Notes: generated from the letters alone by a model not told the origin. 64,000 bases of DNA from Barnesiella sp. WM24 (GCF_004570975.1 NZ_SPPC01000001.1:1-64000), one strand, 5' to 3'. Shown: positions 17,990 through 28,115, numbered from the stretch's first letter. Program-made: numbers and translations.

Positions 17990-19480
17990 ATGAAAAATCG
18001 TATATTCTCTACCGTAATCACAGCCCTGGCAAGTACAACGATAGCTATGGCTCAATCAACAGGAGGCTCTTTCGCCGACTTCAGAAAAGGATTGCTTGAA
18101 GGTTATAATGCGTATCGAAACGGCGTGCTTGAGCGTTACGACCAGTTTCTTGACGGAGTATGGACTGATTTTGAACAGTTCAAAGGTGAAGAGAGCAGTT
18201 CGGTGCCTAAGCCGGAGCGCGTGCCTTCAGTAGGCGATGTCCCTGAAGTCAAGCCGGAAAAGCCCGATGTCACGCCTCCCGCGGCAAAAGCGCCGGAACC
18301 CAAGCCGTCACCGAAGCCTGTGGCGACGCCCGCCCCTCAACCCGAGCCCCGGCAGTCAAAGCCAAGCACTGTCACGCCCGATGTCAACTACGACTTCTCT
18401 TTCTACGGACTCCCCGTCAGCATGCCGGCAATCGACGTGCATGTCACCAACCGCCTGTCATCACCGAGGGATTTCGGAACACAGTGGCGTGAATTTGCAG
18501 GCAACGACAATGCCCGCAGGCTTATCACAGAGCTTACTTCAGCCGCCGACAAAATGACTCTAAACGACTATCTCCGTTATGAGCTTGTCACCTCCTACGT
18601 AGACAGCAAATACGCTTCATCTCCGGCAACATCGCGCATGGCGTTGAAACATTTCCTGCTCGTCGGGATGGGATATAACGTGCGTATCGGTCTGTCAGGC
18701 AGCAACGCCGTGCTGCTCATCCCTTTCAAACAGACAGTGTATGCCCGCACCTACATGATGGTCGACGGACAGAAATTCTATATCTTCACCGACAAGTCAC
18801 TCGATCCAAAAGCAATCCTGAGCATGCGCATATCCACATGCGAGCTGCCTAAAAACGCAGATACCGGCAATCCGATGGACCTGCGCATCGCAGGGCTGAA
18901 TCTGCCTTACAAGCCCCATAGATATGACCTCAAATTCAAAGACCTCTCGCTCTCAGGCGAGGTTAACGCCAACATATTCCCTATCCTGTATAATTATCCG
19001 CAGATGCCTACAGCCGACTTCGCCCGCTCGACAGTGCTTGCCGATGTACGCGACGACATTGTAAGACAGTTCAAGTCGCAGCTTGACGGCAAAGAAGAGC
19101 TTGAAGCTGTAAACTCTCTGCTTCAGTTTGTACAGGGAGCTTTTGAATATGCTACCGACGAGGCATTCCACGGCTTCGAAAAGCCCTACTTTTTTGAAGA
19201 GATACTTTACTATCCGAAATGCGACTGCGAGGACCGCGCCATCTTCTACACTTATCTTCTGTGGAATGTGCTCGGGCTTGAAAACCAGCTTATAAATTTC
19301 CCCGGTCATGAAAGCGCGTCAGTAAGGCTGTCGCAGCCTATCAAGGGAGATGCATACAAACATGACGGCACCACCTATTATATCTCCGACCCCACTTACA
19401 TAGGGTCAGTGACAGGCATGTGCATGCCTACCTATTCCCGCGAAAACCCCGGTGTAGACTACACTTACAAAAAGAGATAG
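17990..19480 (+). CDS. Exported transglutaminase-like cysteine enzyme
   Basis: This 496-residue protein has a signal peptide (cut near AMA-QST), a helical N-terminal segment, and a Pro/Lys-rich linker (about 73-127) of the kind that spans peptidoglycan or crowded periplasm. Its C-terminal domain carries a transglutaminase/papain-like triad: Cys413 in CDCEDRAIFYTYL, His440 in INFPGHESASV and Asp467 in YISDPTYIG. Most bacterial members of this fold are proteases or amidases rather than cross-linkers. It is the last gene of the block that starts with the CHASE2 sensor and ends convergently with the ClC gene. The substrate is unknown. Confidence 0.75.
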   Translation: MKNRIFSTVITALASTTIAMAQSTGGSFADFRKGLLEGYNAYRNGVLERYDQFLDGVWTDFEQFKGEESSSVPKPERVPSVGDVPEVKPEKPDVTPPAAKAPEPKPSPKPVATPAPQPEPRQSKPSTVTPDVNYDFSFYGLPVSMPAIDVHVTNRLSSPRDFGTQWREFAGNDNARRLITELTSAADKMTLNDYLRYELVTSYVDSKYASSPATSRMALKHFLLVGMGYNVRIGLSGSNAVLLIPFKQTVYARTYMMVDGQKFYIFTDKSLDPKAILSMRISTCELPKNADTGNPMDLRIAGLNLPYKPHRYDLKFKDLSLSGEVNANIFPILYNYPQMPTADFARSTVLADVRDDIVRQFKSQLDGKEELEAVNSLLQFVQGAFEYATDEAFHGFEKPYFFEEILYYPKCDCEDRAIFYTYLLWNVLGLENQLINFPGHESASVRLSQPIKGDAYKHDGTTYYISDPTYIGSVTGMCMPTYSRENPGVDYTYKKR

Positions 19481-19495
19481 ACGGAAGTTATCGCG

Positions 19496-21295
19496 TCAAT
19501 CTTCCGAATAGTGGCGTAGCACCCTGCGATAGGAATTGAAAATCTTGGATTTTGACACAAAGCCCACATATCTGCCATTTTCCACGACTGGCAGATTCCA
19601 TGCTCCGGTAGTGTCAAATGTCTTCATGACATTTTCCATCGTGTCGCCGATCTCAATTTTAGCAGGCGGCATACTCATGAATTTGCTGACATACATCTTC
19701 TTGTAAAGATCAGGGCGGAACATGATATTGCGTATATCGTCAAGCAGCACCACCCCTATAAGATTCTCATTAGCGTCAAGCACCGGAAACAGATTACGGT
19801 TGGACTGCGAGATTACATCAACCATCTGCTTCAGATTCATGTCAGGAGTCACCGGCTTGAAATCATTCTCTATCACGCTGTTAATCTTGAGCAGACGCAA
19901 TACTGACTTATCCTTATGATGGGTCAGCAACTCGCCGCGCTTGGCAAGGCGGATGGCATATATGCTGTAAGGCTCAAACATCTTTATTGTGCCATAAGAT
20001 ATTGTCGAGACAATCAGCAACGGGAGAAACAAGTCATAACCTCCTGTAAGCTCGGCGGTAAGGAAGATTGCCATAAGCGGAGCGTGCATGACTCCCGACA
20101 TCACACCCGCCATGCCGATAAGTGCAAAATTTTTCACCGAAAGATCAAGCCCGAGCATAGTGTTCAGCAGATATGAGAAGAAAAATCCTGTCATACAGCC
20201 CATATAAAGCGACGGGGCAAATGTACCGCCCACACCTCCGGCGCCATTGGTCGAAGAGGTGGCAAACGCCTTGGACAGACACAGTCCCCCGACATAAAGC
20301 ACAATGAACCACGGTGTATTTCGGTCATTATAAAATATTGAGCCGTCAACCACCGATCCGGCATCACCGTTAAGCATACTCGTAATCACATTATAGCCTT
20401 CGCCATAAAGCGGAGGGAAAAAGAAGATAAGCACTGCCAGAATAGTGCCGCCTATAGCCGCCTTTGTCCAGGGATTCTTGACGCGCGAGTAGAAACCTTC
20501 CATCATGTTTATCACACGGATAAAATACAATGAGGCAAATCCGCAAAGCACTCCGAGAAGGATTACATAAGGAATCCTTACCGTAAGAAAATTCTCGCTC
20601 TGCGCAAAGAAAAACTCGACATCATAACCCGTGAAAACATAAGCCACGGTAGCGGCGGTGATAGAAGAAATAAGGAGAGGCATGACTGAAACCGTTGTAA
20701 GGTCAATCATCAACACCTCAAGGGTAAACAGCGCACCGGAAATCGGCGCCTTGAATATACCCGCCACACCGGCGGCGGCACCACAGCCGACCAGAATCAT
20801 CAGCAATCGCGGTGAAAGTCTGAACGCTTGACCGAGATTGGAGCCGATAGCTGCGCCCGTCGACACAATAGGTCCCTCGGAACCGACAGAACCGCCGAAA
20901 CCTATGGTAATCGAAGCCGCGACCACGGCGGTGTAACAGTTATGCCCTTTCAGGCGGCTCTTATTCTGAGATATCGCATAAAGCACCCTTGTGACACCGT
21001 GGGAGATGTTGTCTTTTACAACATACCTCACATAGCAGCTCACTATAATGATTCCGACAAGCGGATACAACAGATACAGGTAGTTACCACCCGTTATGTC
21101 GATATTAAGCAACAGCGAACTGGATATGAAGTGTATGAGCCACTTGAACACAAGAGCTGCGAAACCACACACTATTCCTGTTATAAAAGCAAGAATCAGT
21201 ACAAAATTCTTCTCCTTGATATGCTTTTCGCGCCATTGCAGCAACGCGAAAAACCAGTTACTTGTAGTATGTCCTATATTTTGAATTACAGCCAT
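19496..21295 (-). CDS. ClC-family chloride channel/antiporter with CBS domains
   Basis: The protein has 599 residues. The ClC membrane core (about 1-440) has the selectivity-filter motifs GSEGPIVSTGA (gating Glu present) and GGVGGTFAPSLYMG, plus an ELTGGY segment. Two CBS domains follow (about 455-595), which in this family sense adenine nucleotides or regulate gating. The start ATG overlaps the stop of the upstream sugar-transferase gene by one base (TGATG), so translation is coupled. The physiological role (acid resistance, osmotic or fluoride relief) is not decidable from sequence. Confidence 0.92.
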   Translation of the reverse strand: MAVIQNIGHTTSNWFFALLQWREKHIKEKNFVLILAFITGIVCGFAALVFKWLIHFISSSLLLNIDITGGNYLYLLYPLVGIIIVSCYVRYVVKDNISHGVTRVLYAISQNKSRLKGHNCYTAVVAASITIGFGGSVGSEGPIVSTGAAIGSNLGQAFRLSPRLLMILVGCGAAAGVAGIFKAPISGALFTLEVLMIDLTTVSVMPLLISSITAATVAYVFTGYDVEFFFAQSENFLTVRIPYVILLGVLCGFASLYFIRVINMMEGFYSRVKNPWTKAAIGGTILAVLIFFFPPLYGEGYNVITSMLNGDAGSVVDGSIFYNDRNTPWFIVLYVGGLCLSKAFATSSTNGAGGVGGTFAPSLYMGCMTGFFFSYLLNTMLGLDLSVKNFALIGMAGVMSGVMHAPLMAIFLTAELTGGYDLFLPLLIVSTISYGTIKMFEPYSIYAIRLAKRGELLTHHKDKSVLRLLKINSVIENDFKPVTPDMNLKQMVDVISQSNRNLFPVLDANENLIGVVLLDDIRNIMFRPDLYKKMYVSKFMSMPPAKIEIGDTMENVMKTFDTTGAWNLPVVENGRYVGFVSKSKIFNSYRRVLRHYSED

Positions 21296-22707
21296 CAGAT
21301 TCCCTTTCCGGTAAATACAATCTTGAATGTATATATTATAATCTTTATATCAACTCTAATAGAGAGGTTTTCAAGATAAAGAAGCTCGTAGCGGAGCCTT
21401 TCTACCATCCCGTCGACATCGGAAGCATAGCCATATTTCACCATACCCCACGATGTAAGACCGGGACGCACCTGCTGGACAAGCGCGTAATAAGGAGCGC
21501 GCTCCATCAGCTTATTTATATAATATTCGCGTTCAGGCCGCGGCCCTACAAGCGACATCTGCCCGCGCAGAATATTCCAGAATTGCGGAAGCTCGTCGAG
21601 ACGGTACTTCCTCAAAACATGCCCTATCTTCGTGATGCGTGAATCATCGGGAGCCGACAATGCCGGACCGCCCGACTCGGCATCGGTATACATTGTGCGC
21701 AGCTTATATATCCTGAACGGCTTCTTATGCCGTCCGATACGTGTCTGACTATATATCACAGGACCTTTGGAATCCATCTTTATCAGGATGCCAAGCACAC
21801 ACATCACCGGGACGGAAACAATCAGCCCCACTACCGACACCGCCACATCAATCACTCGCTTCATGTTGATTGTAAAATCGCTTATCGGAGCATGAGCCAC
21901 ATCGACAAGAGGTTCCCCGGCTATATTTGCCGTGCGCACTCTTGTCGTAAGTATCTGGTAAAGGTCGGGCGACATCAGCACCCCCCTGTCGGTAGGCAGC
22001 AGGCGGTTTATGACATCCCTCGTCTCGGTCTCTCCGCCGGGCTGAGGCATAATCACATATTTACTGATTGACAAGGCATCGCTTACCTGCTCGATCTCAT
22101 CCATTTCATATACAGGCAACGACATTTTACCCGCCGGCCTGCCGCCCGCAGAGACAAAGCCGATTACGTTAAGCCCCATTACAGGCTGCAGCCGGCGAAG
22201 GCGGCAAAGCAAAGCCTCGGCATCGTCACCTGTCCCGACGATAAGAGCATTGAGCGCCCACAATCCCGACTCAATCTTGCGCTTAGCCGAAGATGTGATA
22301 CAGTACCTCACCGTATAAAGACAAGTAAAAAGCACGCCAAACACAAGCAGTATAAGCAGATACGTGTGTCCGCGGTCGGGCTGCAGGTCGTTAATCATCG
22401 CTACGAAGAAAAACAATATTGCACCTGAAAGCGCATTGCCCAGCGTGACACTAAGCTCCTGAAGGCGCGATTTCATAAACACATGATTATAATAGCCCGA
22501 AAGCCAATAGACGCCAAGCATCACCAAGGGAAACACAATCTGCTCCACGACAACGGGCGTATTGGTCATGAAAGCCTCTATCGACCCGAATTGCCTTGTC
22601 ATCGCGTCAATGTGAAATCTTAAAAGATTAAACACCACCACTGCGACATTGGTAGCCAGATAGTCGGAGGCAACATATAAAATTCTATGTCGTGAATGTA
22701 GTGTCAA
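21295..22707 (-). CDS. Polyprenyl glycosylphosphotransferase (WcaJ/WbaP type)
   Basis: This 470-residue membrane enzyme transfers a sugar-1-phosphate to undecaprenyl phosphate, starting an exopolysaccharide or capsule unit. The N-terminal half has about four hydrophobic helices and a Rossmann-like segment (ALIVGTGDDAEAL). After a further helix (KRVIDVAVSVVGLIVS) comes the bacterial sugar-transferase domain, with YKLRTMYTDAE, RKYRLDELPQFWNIL and SLVGPRPERE. It starts with TTG at 22707, overlapping the sua5 stop by 4 nt; the first in-frame ATG is about 35 residues in and would remove a helix. The sugar donor is unknown. Confidence 0.9.
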   Translation of the reverse strand: MTLHSRHRILYVASDYLATNVAVVVFNLLRFHIDAMTRQFGSIEAFMTNTPVVVEQIVFPLVMLGVYWLSGYYNHVFMKSRLQELSVTLGNALSGAILFFFVAMINDLQPDRGHTYLLILLVFGVLFTCLYTVRYCITSSAKRKIESGLWALNALIVGTGDDAEALLCRLRRLQPVMGLNVIGFVSAGGRPAGKMSLPVYEMDEIEQVSDALSISKYVIMPQPGGETETRDVINRLLPTDRGVLMSPDLYQILTTRVRTANIAGEPLVDVAHAPISDFTINMKRVIDVAVSVVGLIVSVPVMCVLGILIKMDSKGPVIYSQTRIGRHKKPFRIYKLRTMYTDAESGGPALSAPDDSRITKIGHVLRKYRLDELPQFWNILRGQMSLVGPRPEREYYINKLMERAPYYALVQQVRPGLTSWGMVKYGYASDVDGMVERLRYELLYLENLSIRVDIKIIIYTFKIVFTGKGI

Positions 22708-23273
22708 GGGCGAATCACAGTTATCGAGTTATCGGGATTAAGCTTGACTATGCGTGAAGGCGTGCCGGGATTCTTGTCATCGCGTCGCGCCTCGCATATA
22801 TAGTCGACAGCCTCTTTCACTTCAGTTGAAATCTCATCAAAGTATCGAGCCGCCGGCTCTCCGCTTATATTTGCGGAAGTAGACACCAAAGGCACTCCGG
22901 CACTCCGGCACAGCTCACATGAATACCTGTCGCGTGTCACTCTCACTCCTACTGAGCCGTCTGCAGCCATAAGCTCTCCCGCTATGCCTGTCGCTCCCGA
23001 GAGAATCACGGTAGTAGGACGCTCGCCGTCAAGCAACAGCCTCTCCGCAACATCGGTAAGCCCGGGGAAATAACGTCTCACAGTGTCTACCGAATCCACA
23101 AGAAGCAGCATCGCCTTGCTGTCGGAACGACGTTTTATGGCATATACCCGCCTTACGGCGTCACTGTCAGTGGCGTCACATCCTATTCCCCACACGGTAT
23201 CGGTGGGATAAAGTATCACCTTACCGCCTCTCACTGCACCGGAGGCACATTGTAAATCGTCATTCCAATCCAT
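22704..23273 (-). CDS. tsaC: L-threonylcarbamoyladenylate synthase
   Basis: This YrdC/Sua5-family enzyme makes threonylcarbamoyl-AMP for the t6A37 tRNA modification. The ~189-residue protein has the PTDTVWGIGCD motif, KRRSDSKAMLLL and STSANISGEPA, all typical. It is the short TsaC/YrdC-like form without the C-terminal Sua5 domain. I start it at the ATG at 23273, because the longer in-frame ATG at 23294 lies immediately beside the -7 box and would precede the transcription start. It leads a three-gene minus-strand operon with the sugar transferase and ClC genes. Confidence 0.9.
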   Translation of the reverse strand: MDWNDDLQCASGAVRGGKVILYPTDTVWGIGCDATDSDAVRRVYAIKRRSDSKAMLLLVDSVDTVRRYFPGLTDVAERLLLDGERPTTVILSGATGIAGELMAADGSVGVRVTRDRYSCELCRSAGVPLVSTSANISGEPAARYFDEISTEVKEAVDYICEARRDDKNPGTPSRIVKLNPDNSITVIRP

Positions 23274-23295
23274 AACTGACACATTATCCAACATA

Positions 23296-23303
23296 CAAAG
23301 ATA
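23296..23303 (-). promoter_or_regulatory. -7 box of the tsaC operon
   Basis: The minus strand reads TATCTTTG, a full TAnnTTTG match. The predicted start near 23290 places the ATG at 23273 in a short leader and rules out the ATG at 23294. Confidence 0.55.
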
Positions 23304-23397
23304 GCTCTTGACTTCGAAAAAACGAAATTTAAGCCCGCTTAAATATTTTTCATCAGCAACAGCACCCGCAATCTATGGCATTTCGCCATTTAATTAG

Positions 23398-23405
23398 TAA
23401 CTTTG
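23398..23405 (+). promoter_or_regulatory. -7 box of uvrA
   Basis: TAACTTTG matches the Bacteroidota -7 consensus 24 bp before the uvrA ATG. I see no SOS-type palindrome. Confidence 0.5.
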
Positions 23406-23428
23406 CGAGTTAAATACAATCGACCAAA

Positions 23429-26215
23429 ATGGCAGAACGCAATATACTTGTCAAAGGCGCACGCGTCAACAATTTAAAAAACGTTACAGTAGAAATACCC
23501 CGCAACAAGCTTGTGGTCATAACCGGGCTGTCAGGCTCGGGAAAATCATCGCTTGCCTTTGACACCCTGTATGCCGAAGGTCAGCGCAGATATGTGGAAA
23601 GTCTGTCGGCCTATGCCCGCCAGTTTCTCGGGAAAATGGCTAAACCGGAAGCCGATTTCATCAAAGGACTTCCGCCGGCAATCGCCATTGAACAGAAAGT
23701 AAACACCCGCAACCCGCGCTCCACCGTCGGCACATCGACCGAAATCTACGATTACATGCGACTCCTCTTCGGACGTATCGGCAAAACCTATTCGCCGGTG
23801 TCAGGACTGCAGGTAAAAAAACATACAATCGAGGATGTGATAGCAACAGCTCAATCTTATCCCGAAGGCACGCGCATAGCCGTAATCTCTCCGGTTTCAC
23901 TGCCGGAAAACCGCACTTTCCGCCAGCAGCTTGAGATATATCTCAAAGAAGGCTACTCGCGAGTGGTAAAAGACGGAGAGTTCACCTTGATAGAGGACCT
24001 GATGTCGGCGCCCGACACCCCTGACGACGCCGAAGGCTATGACCTGCTTATCGACCGACTTGCCGTAGAGACTTCGGGCGACGAGGCGAGCAGGCTTGCC
24101 GACTCCATAGAGACTGCATTTTTTGAAGGTCACGACACAATGAGCCTGCTCGCATGGAGCGAGTCGGGGCTTCACCGCCATGACTTCTCAAAACGGTTTG
24201 AAGCCGACGGCATAACATTCCGCGAGCCGAGCGAACTGATGTTCAACTTCAACAATCCTTACGGTGCATGTCCCGAATGTGAAGGCTTCGGCAAGGTAAT
24301 AGGTCTTGACCCCGACCTGATAGTGCCCGACAAGTCGCTGTCGGTATATGAGGATGCCATAGTGTGCTGGCGTGGAGAAAAGATGAGCGAATGGAAACGC
24401 GAGCTTATCCATATCGCCCCCCACACAGGATTTCCTATCCACCGCCCCTACTGCGACCTCACGCAAAGCGAGCTTGACCTGCTCTGGCACGGCAACGGAA
24501 GGTTTCGCGGCATTGACGGCTTTTTCAAGATGGTGGAGGAAAACCAGTACAAGATACAGTATCGCGTGATGCTTGCCCGCTACCGTGGCAAGACTGTGTG
24601 TCCCGTGTGCCACGGCTCACGCCTCAACCGCGACGCTTCTTACGTAAAAATCGCCGGCAAGACCATATCCGATCTTGTAAGGATGCCCGTCAGCGACCTG
24701 AGGGAATGGTTCAAGCGACTTGAACTCGGTGACTCCGACACCAAAATCGCGTCAAGGCTGCTTGTCGAAATCAACAACCGCATCGGATTTCTCTGTGATG
24801 TAGGGCTCGGGTATCTTACCCTCGACCGCCTGTCATCGACTCTTTCAGGAGGTGAAAGCCAGCGCATCAATCTTGCCACATCGCTCGGAAGCAGCCTCGT
24901 CGGCTCGCTTTACATACTTGACGAGCCGAGCATAGGACTTCATTCACGCGACACCGACCGCCTGATAGGAGTTTTGAGAAAGCTCCAGAAAATCGGCAAT
25001 ACCGTCGTGGTCGTGGAACACGACGAAGAGATAATGCGCGCCTCCGACTATATAATAGACGTGGGTCCCGAAGCCGGACGCCACGGCGGCGAGATAATCT
25101 ATCAGGGCGACGTGGCAAATCTCCAAAAAGCGACTGACTCCTACACGGTAAAATATCTCAACGGCGAGATGTCAATACCGTTGCCGAAACGCCGCAGGCA
25201 GTGGCGCGATTACATCGAGGTGGTCGGCGCGCGCCAACACAATCTGAAAGACATCGATGTAAAGTTTCCGCTCGGCGTGATGACTGTGGTGACGGGAGTG
25301 AGCGGCTCAGGAAAATCCACTCTCGTGCGCGACATCCTGTATCGTGCGATGGTGCGTCATCTTGGAAATCCCGGCGACTCCCCCGGTCTTCACAAAGCCC
25401 TGCGAGGCGACCTGCAGCGCATATCGGCAATCGAATTTGTCGACCAGAATCCTATCGGCAAGTCGTCGCGAAGCAACGCCGCGACCTATCTGAAGGCATT
25501 TGACGAGATACGCCGCCTCTTTGCCGAGCAGCAGTCGGCAAAGCAGATGGGATTTGCCCCCGGCTATTTCTCCTTCAACTCCGAGGGAGGACGCTGTGAA
25601 GAGTGCAAGGGAGAAGGCACGATAACAATAGAGATGCAGTTTATGGCTGACATAGTGATTCCCTGCGAGGCATGTCATGGAGAACGATACAAAAAAGAGG
25701 TGCTTGAAATCAAGTACCGCGACAAAAATATCAACGACGTGCTCAACATGACCGTCAACCAGGCTATCGAATTTTTTGGCGAGAGCGGCGAGTCGCTGCC
25801 GAAAAAGATTGTGAGGCGCCTGAAGCCGCTGCAGGATGTAGGACTCGGCTATATCAAACTCGGACAGTCGTCGTCAACCCTTTCCGGCGGAGAAAACCAG
25901 CGCGTCAAGCTCGCCTACTTCCTTTCGCTTGAAAAGCCGGAGCCTACAATGTTCATATTTGACGAGCCGACCACCGGACTGCATTTTCACGACATCAACA
26001 CTCTGATGGACTCCTTCAACAGGCTCATATCCCTCGGTCACACGGTGATAATCATCGAGCACAACATGGACGTGATAAAATGTGCCGACCACATAATCGA
26101 CATAGGTCCCGAAGGAGGCGCCGAGGGAGGCAACATCGTGGCCGAAGGCACTCCCGAGCAGGTAGCTGCTGTAGCAGAAAGCTACACCGGCAGGTATCTT
26201 GCCGAAAAGCTATAG
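23429..26215 (+). CDS. uvrA: Excinuclease ABC subunit A
   Basis: This is the DNA-damage recognition ATPase of nucleotide excision repair. The 928-residue protein is complete: first Walker A GLSGSGKS (33-40) with the [15 protein letters not shown] insertion motif, first zinc module (CPECEGFGK and CPVCHGSR), first signature LSGGESQRI, second Walker A GVSGSGKS, second zinc module (CEECKGEG and CEACHGE), and second signature [11 protein letters not shown] followed by [11 protein letters not shown]. It is not in an operon with uvrB or uvrC. Its 3' end overlaps the convergent gene by a few bases. Confidence 0.97.
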   Translation: MAERNILVKGARVNNLKNVTVEIPRNKLVVITGLSGSGKSSLAFDTLYAEGQRRYVESLSAYARQFLGKMAKPEADFIKGLPPAIAIEQKVNTRNPRSTVGTSTEIYDYMRLLFGRIGKTYSPVSGLQVKKHTIEDVIATAQSYPEGTRIAVISPVSLPENRTFRQQLEIYLKEGYSRVVKDGEFTLIEDLMSAPDTPDDAEGYDLLIDRLAVETSGDEASRLADSIETAFFEGHDTMSLLAWSESGLHRHDFSKRFEADGITFREPSELMFNFNNPYGACPECEGFGKVIGLDPDLIVPDKSLSVYEDAIVCWRGEKMSEWKRELIHIAPHTGFPIHRPYCDLTQSELDLLWHGNGRFRGIDGFFKMVEENQYKIQYRVMLARYRGKTVCPVCHGSRLNRDASYVKIAGKTISDLVRMPVSDLREWFKRLELGDSDTKIASRLLVEINNRIGFLCDVGLGYLTLDRLSSTLSGGESQRINLATSLGSSLVGSLYILDEPSIGLHSRDTDRLIGVLRKLQKIGNTVVVVEHDEEIMRASDYIIDVGPEAGRHGGEIIYQGDVANLQKATDSYTVKYLNGEMSIPLPKRRRQWRDYIEVVGARQHNLKDIDVKFPLGVMTVVTGVSGSGKSTLVRDILYRAMVRHLGNPGDSPGLHKALRGDLQRISAIEFVDQNPIGKSSRSNAATYLKAFDEIRRLFAEQQSAKQMGFAPGYFSFNSEGGRCEECKGEGTITIEMQFMADIVIPCEACHGERYKKEVLEIKYRDKNINDVLNMTVNQAIEFFGESGESLPKKIVRRLKPLQDVGLGYIKLGQSSSTLSGGENQRVKLAYFLSLEKPEPTMFIFDEPTTGLHFHDINTLMDSFNRLISLGHTVIIIEHNMDVIKCADHIIDIGPEGGAEGGNIVAEGTPEQVAAVAESYTGRYLAEKL

Positions 26216-27286
26216 CCTTATCTTCTTCTTTGACTTCTTGCCGAAACGGGTATTGAACGAGTCAAAGTAGACCCGCAGCTGCAGGCGCTGATAAAATATA
26301 AAGCTGCCTTTGGCTAAATTGAAGTCAAGCGAAGCCTGCAGGTCGACATATCTGTTGTGGAGCAACCGCGCATAAACGTCGGTGCGGTTATAAAACGAGG
26401 TCTGATAAAACGGTTCGCCGGGATATAGCCCCGCGCCAAATTCCGCATATGACGGCAACAGCCTGTCGCCCATGTAAAACGAGTTTTTCAAGCCAAGCCA
26501 GCGCCACTCGCCGAGCAGCTCAAACCATCCGCCGCCAGGTGTTTTCCACCCGTCATCATTTGCCCGGTTACGCTCTACCGTGAGCAATCCACCGACACGC
26601 AGCTCAAGCCTGTCAAGCGGAGTGACGCGACAGAGATCAAGCCCTACATAAGGATTGAGCAGGAAATTATCGACGATATGCTGATCGGCAGGGGCGTTTT
26701 TCTGAAGCGCGTAGTGATTCATCATCGCGTTACCGCCCACAAGCAGCAGCCCTCCTCCGGGAGCGCCCTCGCCATGAAACACGATGTTAAACGCCTCTCT
26801 GCGCACATCGCTCTGCATGCCTCTCCAGTCAATGTAGGCCTCAAGCCATCCGTGGCGAAGATTATACTGTACAAGCGCTCCGCGTATATTGTGCTGGAAA
26901 TAGCTCAACGAGTCACTCCAGAGAAAGCCCGGAAGCTCACGGCGCAACTGCCAGCGCGGAAACAGTCCCATTGAAAAGCTCCACCGCCTGCTTTCATGAC
27001 GATAATAGATTGTAGGATTCAGGCGTCCGTCGTCCCAGTCATTGGTAAGATGCTGTGTCCACACCACTCCACCGGCTATGCGGTCATGTTTGGTAAGCCT
27101 CACGCCCACTTCCGGGGCGAGCACAGTAAAAAAGTAAGTCTTGGGGTCGGTAATCTTACGGTCGCCCTCACGGTTGTCAAACACAGAACTGAAGTCAACA
27201 CTCCAGGTCACTTCCTGAGCATTGCCGACGGCACACATACATAGCAAAAATGCCGCCCATACAGCGGCTGTTCTAATAAGTCTCAT
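26210..27286 (-). CDS. Predicted outer-membrane beta-barrel protein
   Basis: This 358-residue protein of unknown function has a signal peptide (cut near GNA-QEV). The mature part is rich in aromatic residues with alternating strands (for example LFPRWQLRREL, FYMGDRLLPSYAEFG, YVDLQASLDF). It ends in short basic patches ([10 protein letters not shown]) rather than the usual terminal Phe. I infer a beta-barrel or barrel-like outer-membrane protein from strand pattern only. It lies downstream of the small envelope genes on the same strand (47 bp gap) and may be co-transcribed with them. Confidence 0.65.
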   Translation of the reverse strand: MRLIRTAAVWAAFLLCMCAVGNAQEVTWSVDFSSVFDNREGDRKITDPKTYFFTVLAPEVGVRLTKHDRIAGGVVWTQHLTNDWDDGRLNPTIYYRHESRRWSFSMGLFPRWQLRRELPGFLWSDSLSYFQHNIRGALVQYNLRHGWLEAYIDWRGMQSDVRREAFNIVFHGEGAPGGGLLLVGGNAMMNHYALQKNAPADQHIVDNFLLNPYVGLDLCRVTPLDRLELRVGGLLTVERNRANDDGWKTPGGGWFELLGEWRWLGLKNSFYMGDRLLPSYAEFGAGLYPGEPFYQTSFYNRTDVYARLLHNRYVDLQASLDFNLAKGSFIFYQRLQLRVYFDSFNTRFGKKSKKKIRL

Positions 27287-27333
27287 TCCTATAAATCAAC
27301 TGTTTACTTTTTCCTTACGTCAAGACCTACCGC

Positions 27334-27621
27334 CTATCGCTTGAACACGCGGTAAATCTTACGTATCTGTTTAGTCGCCTGAAATGCAAGAAGAGCATAG
27401 TCGACGATGGTAAATCCGGTAAACACCTTTTTCATCATCCCTCCGGCGAAGCCCGACTGCTGGCGTGTCATAATCTGATGTGCGGCTGAAGTAAGCTTTT
27501 CGCGCTTGACCTCCATTTTCACATGATTGACCGCACGCTGATAGCGGAGATCGTCAAGCGTGTAGCCCGACCATTTTTTCAATCCGTCAACAGGCAATTG
27601 TGATGGCACCTTGCTTTCCAT
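27334..27621 (-). CDS. Small protein linked to the holin-X gene
   Basis: I cannot name a domain in this 95-residue protein. The first ~55 residues are charged and probably helical (DDLRYQRAVNHVKMEVKREK). A weak hydrophobic segment follows (VFTGFTIVDYALLAFQA), then a basic end (KQIRKIYRVFKR). It starts 2 nt after the holin-X-family stop, which is a good sign of a shared operon and function in the envelope. Confidence 0.7.
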   Translation of the reverse strand: MESKVPSQLPVDGLKKWSGYTLDDLRYQRAVNHVKMEVKREKLTSAAHQIMTRQQSGFAGGMMKKVFTGFTIVDYALLAFQATKQIRKIYRVFKR

Positions 27622-27623
27622 AA

Positions 27624-28004
27624 CTATTCGGCTTTTTTGTTATTGTTATTGTTTTGATGAGGGAGCGGGTCAAGAAACAGTCTTGACAGAAACCGTGCGA
27701 TAGGGTCTATAAACAATGACCTGCGGAATATCATCGCAATCGCAGCTATAAGCAGATACACGCCTCCCATGATAAGGAAGCACCACATCTCGGGGAGCAC
27801 CTGGGCAAGAAGCAGCACAAGCGCTATCGAGATAAAGAAAAACGCGCACACACCTAAAAGGAGCAGCAACGCCGCCATTGCACCGTGGGAAAGTAGCACG
27901 GTGGTCTTTTCTATTGAAAGTAATTTCAGATTTTCCAGATACAGCTTACCCCACTCCTTCGCATTGGCAAGAGTCCTGCGCAGTTCATCGTTTTGTTCAC
28001 TCAT
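27624..28004 (-). CDS. Phage-holin-superfamily (holin-X) membrane protein
   Basis: This 126-residue protein has an N-terminal amphipathic helix (LRRTLANAKEWGKLYLENLKLL), two long hydrophobic hairpin helices (about 40-68 and 72-92) and a basic, Asn-rich tail (QNNNNNKKAE). The pattern fits the PF07332-type holin superfamily, which is common in chromosomes as a stress-associated membrane protein. No phage genes are near, so a lysis role is unlikely. YtxH genes lie upstream, behind a hairpin. Confidence 0.75.
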   Translation of the reverse strand: MSEQNDELRRTLANAKEWGKLYLENLKLLSIEKTTVLLSHGAMAALLLLLGVCAFFFISIALVLLLAQVLPEMWCFLIMGGVYLLIAAIAMIFRRSLFIDPIARFLSRLFLDPLPHQNNNNNKKAE

Positions 28005-28038
28005 GACTTGCTAAATAGTTAAAAACGTAATCGAAAAG

Positions 28039-28080
28039 CCGGGACGCGAAAACAGTCGTTATGCCGATCGCGCGTCCCGG
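28039..28080 (-). terminator. Terminator after the YtxH pair
   Basis: A perfect 10-bp GC-rich inverted repeat (28039-28048 with 28071-28080) is followed on the minus strand by a T-rich tract. It separates the YtxH pair from the holin-X gene. Confidence 0.65.
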
Positions 28081-28115
28081 ATATGATGTCAATAAGCCCT
28101 GACGACTGCTAAAAG

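Noticed and set aside
27624-28004. Prophage or lysis cassette because of the holin-like gene
   Set aside because: No endolysin, capsid, integrase or terminase gene is nearby; this superfamily is common in chromosomes.
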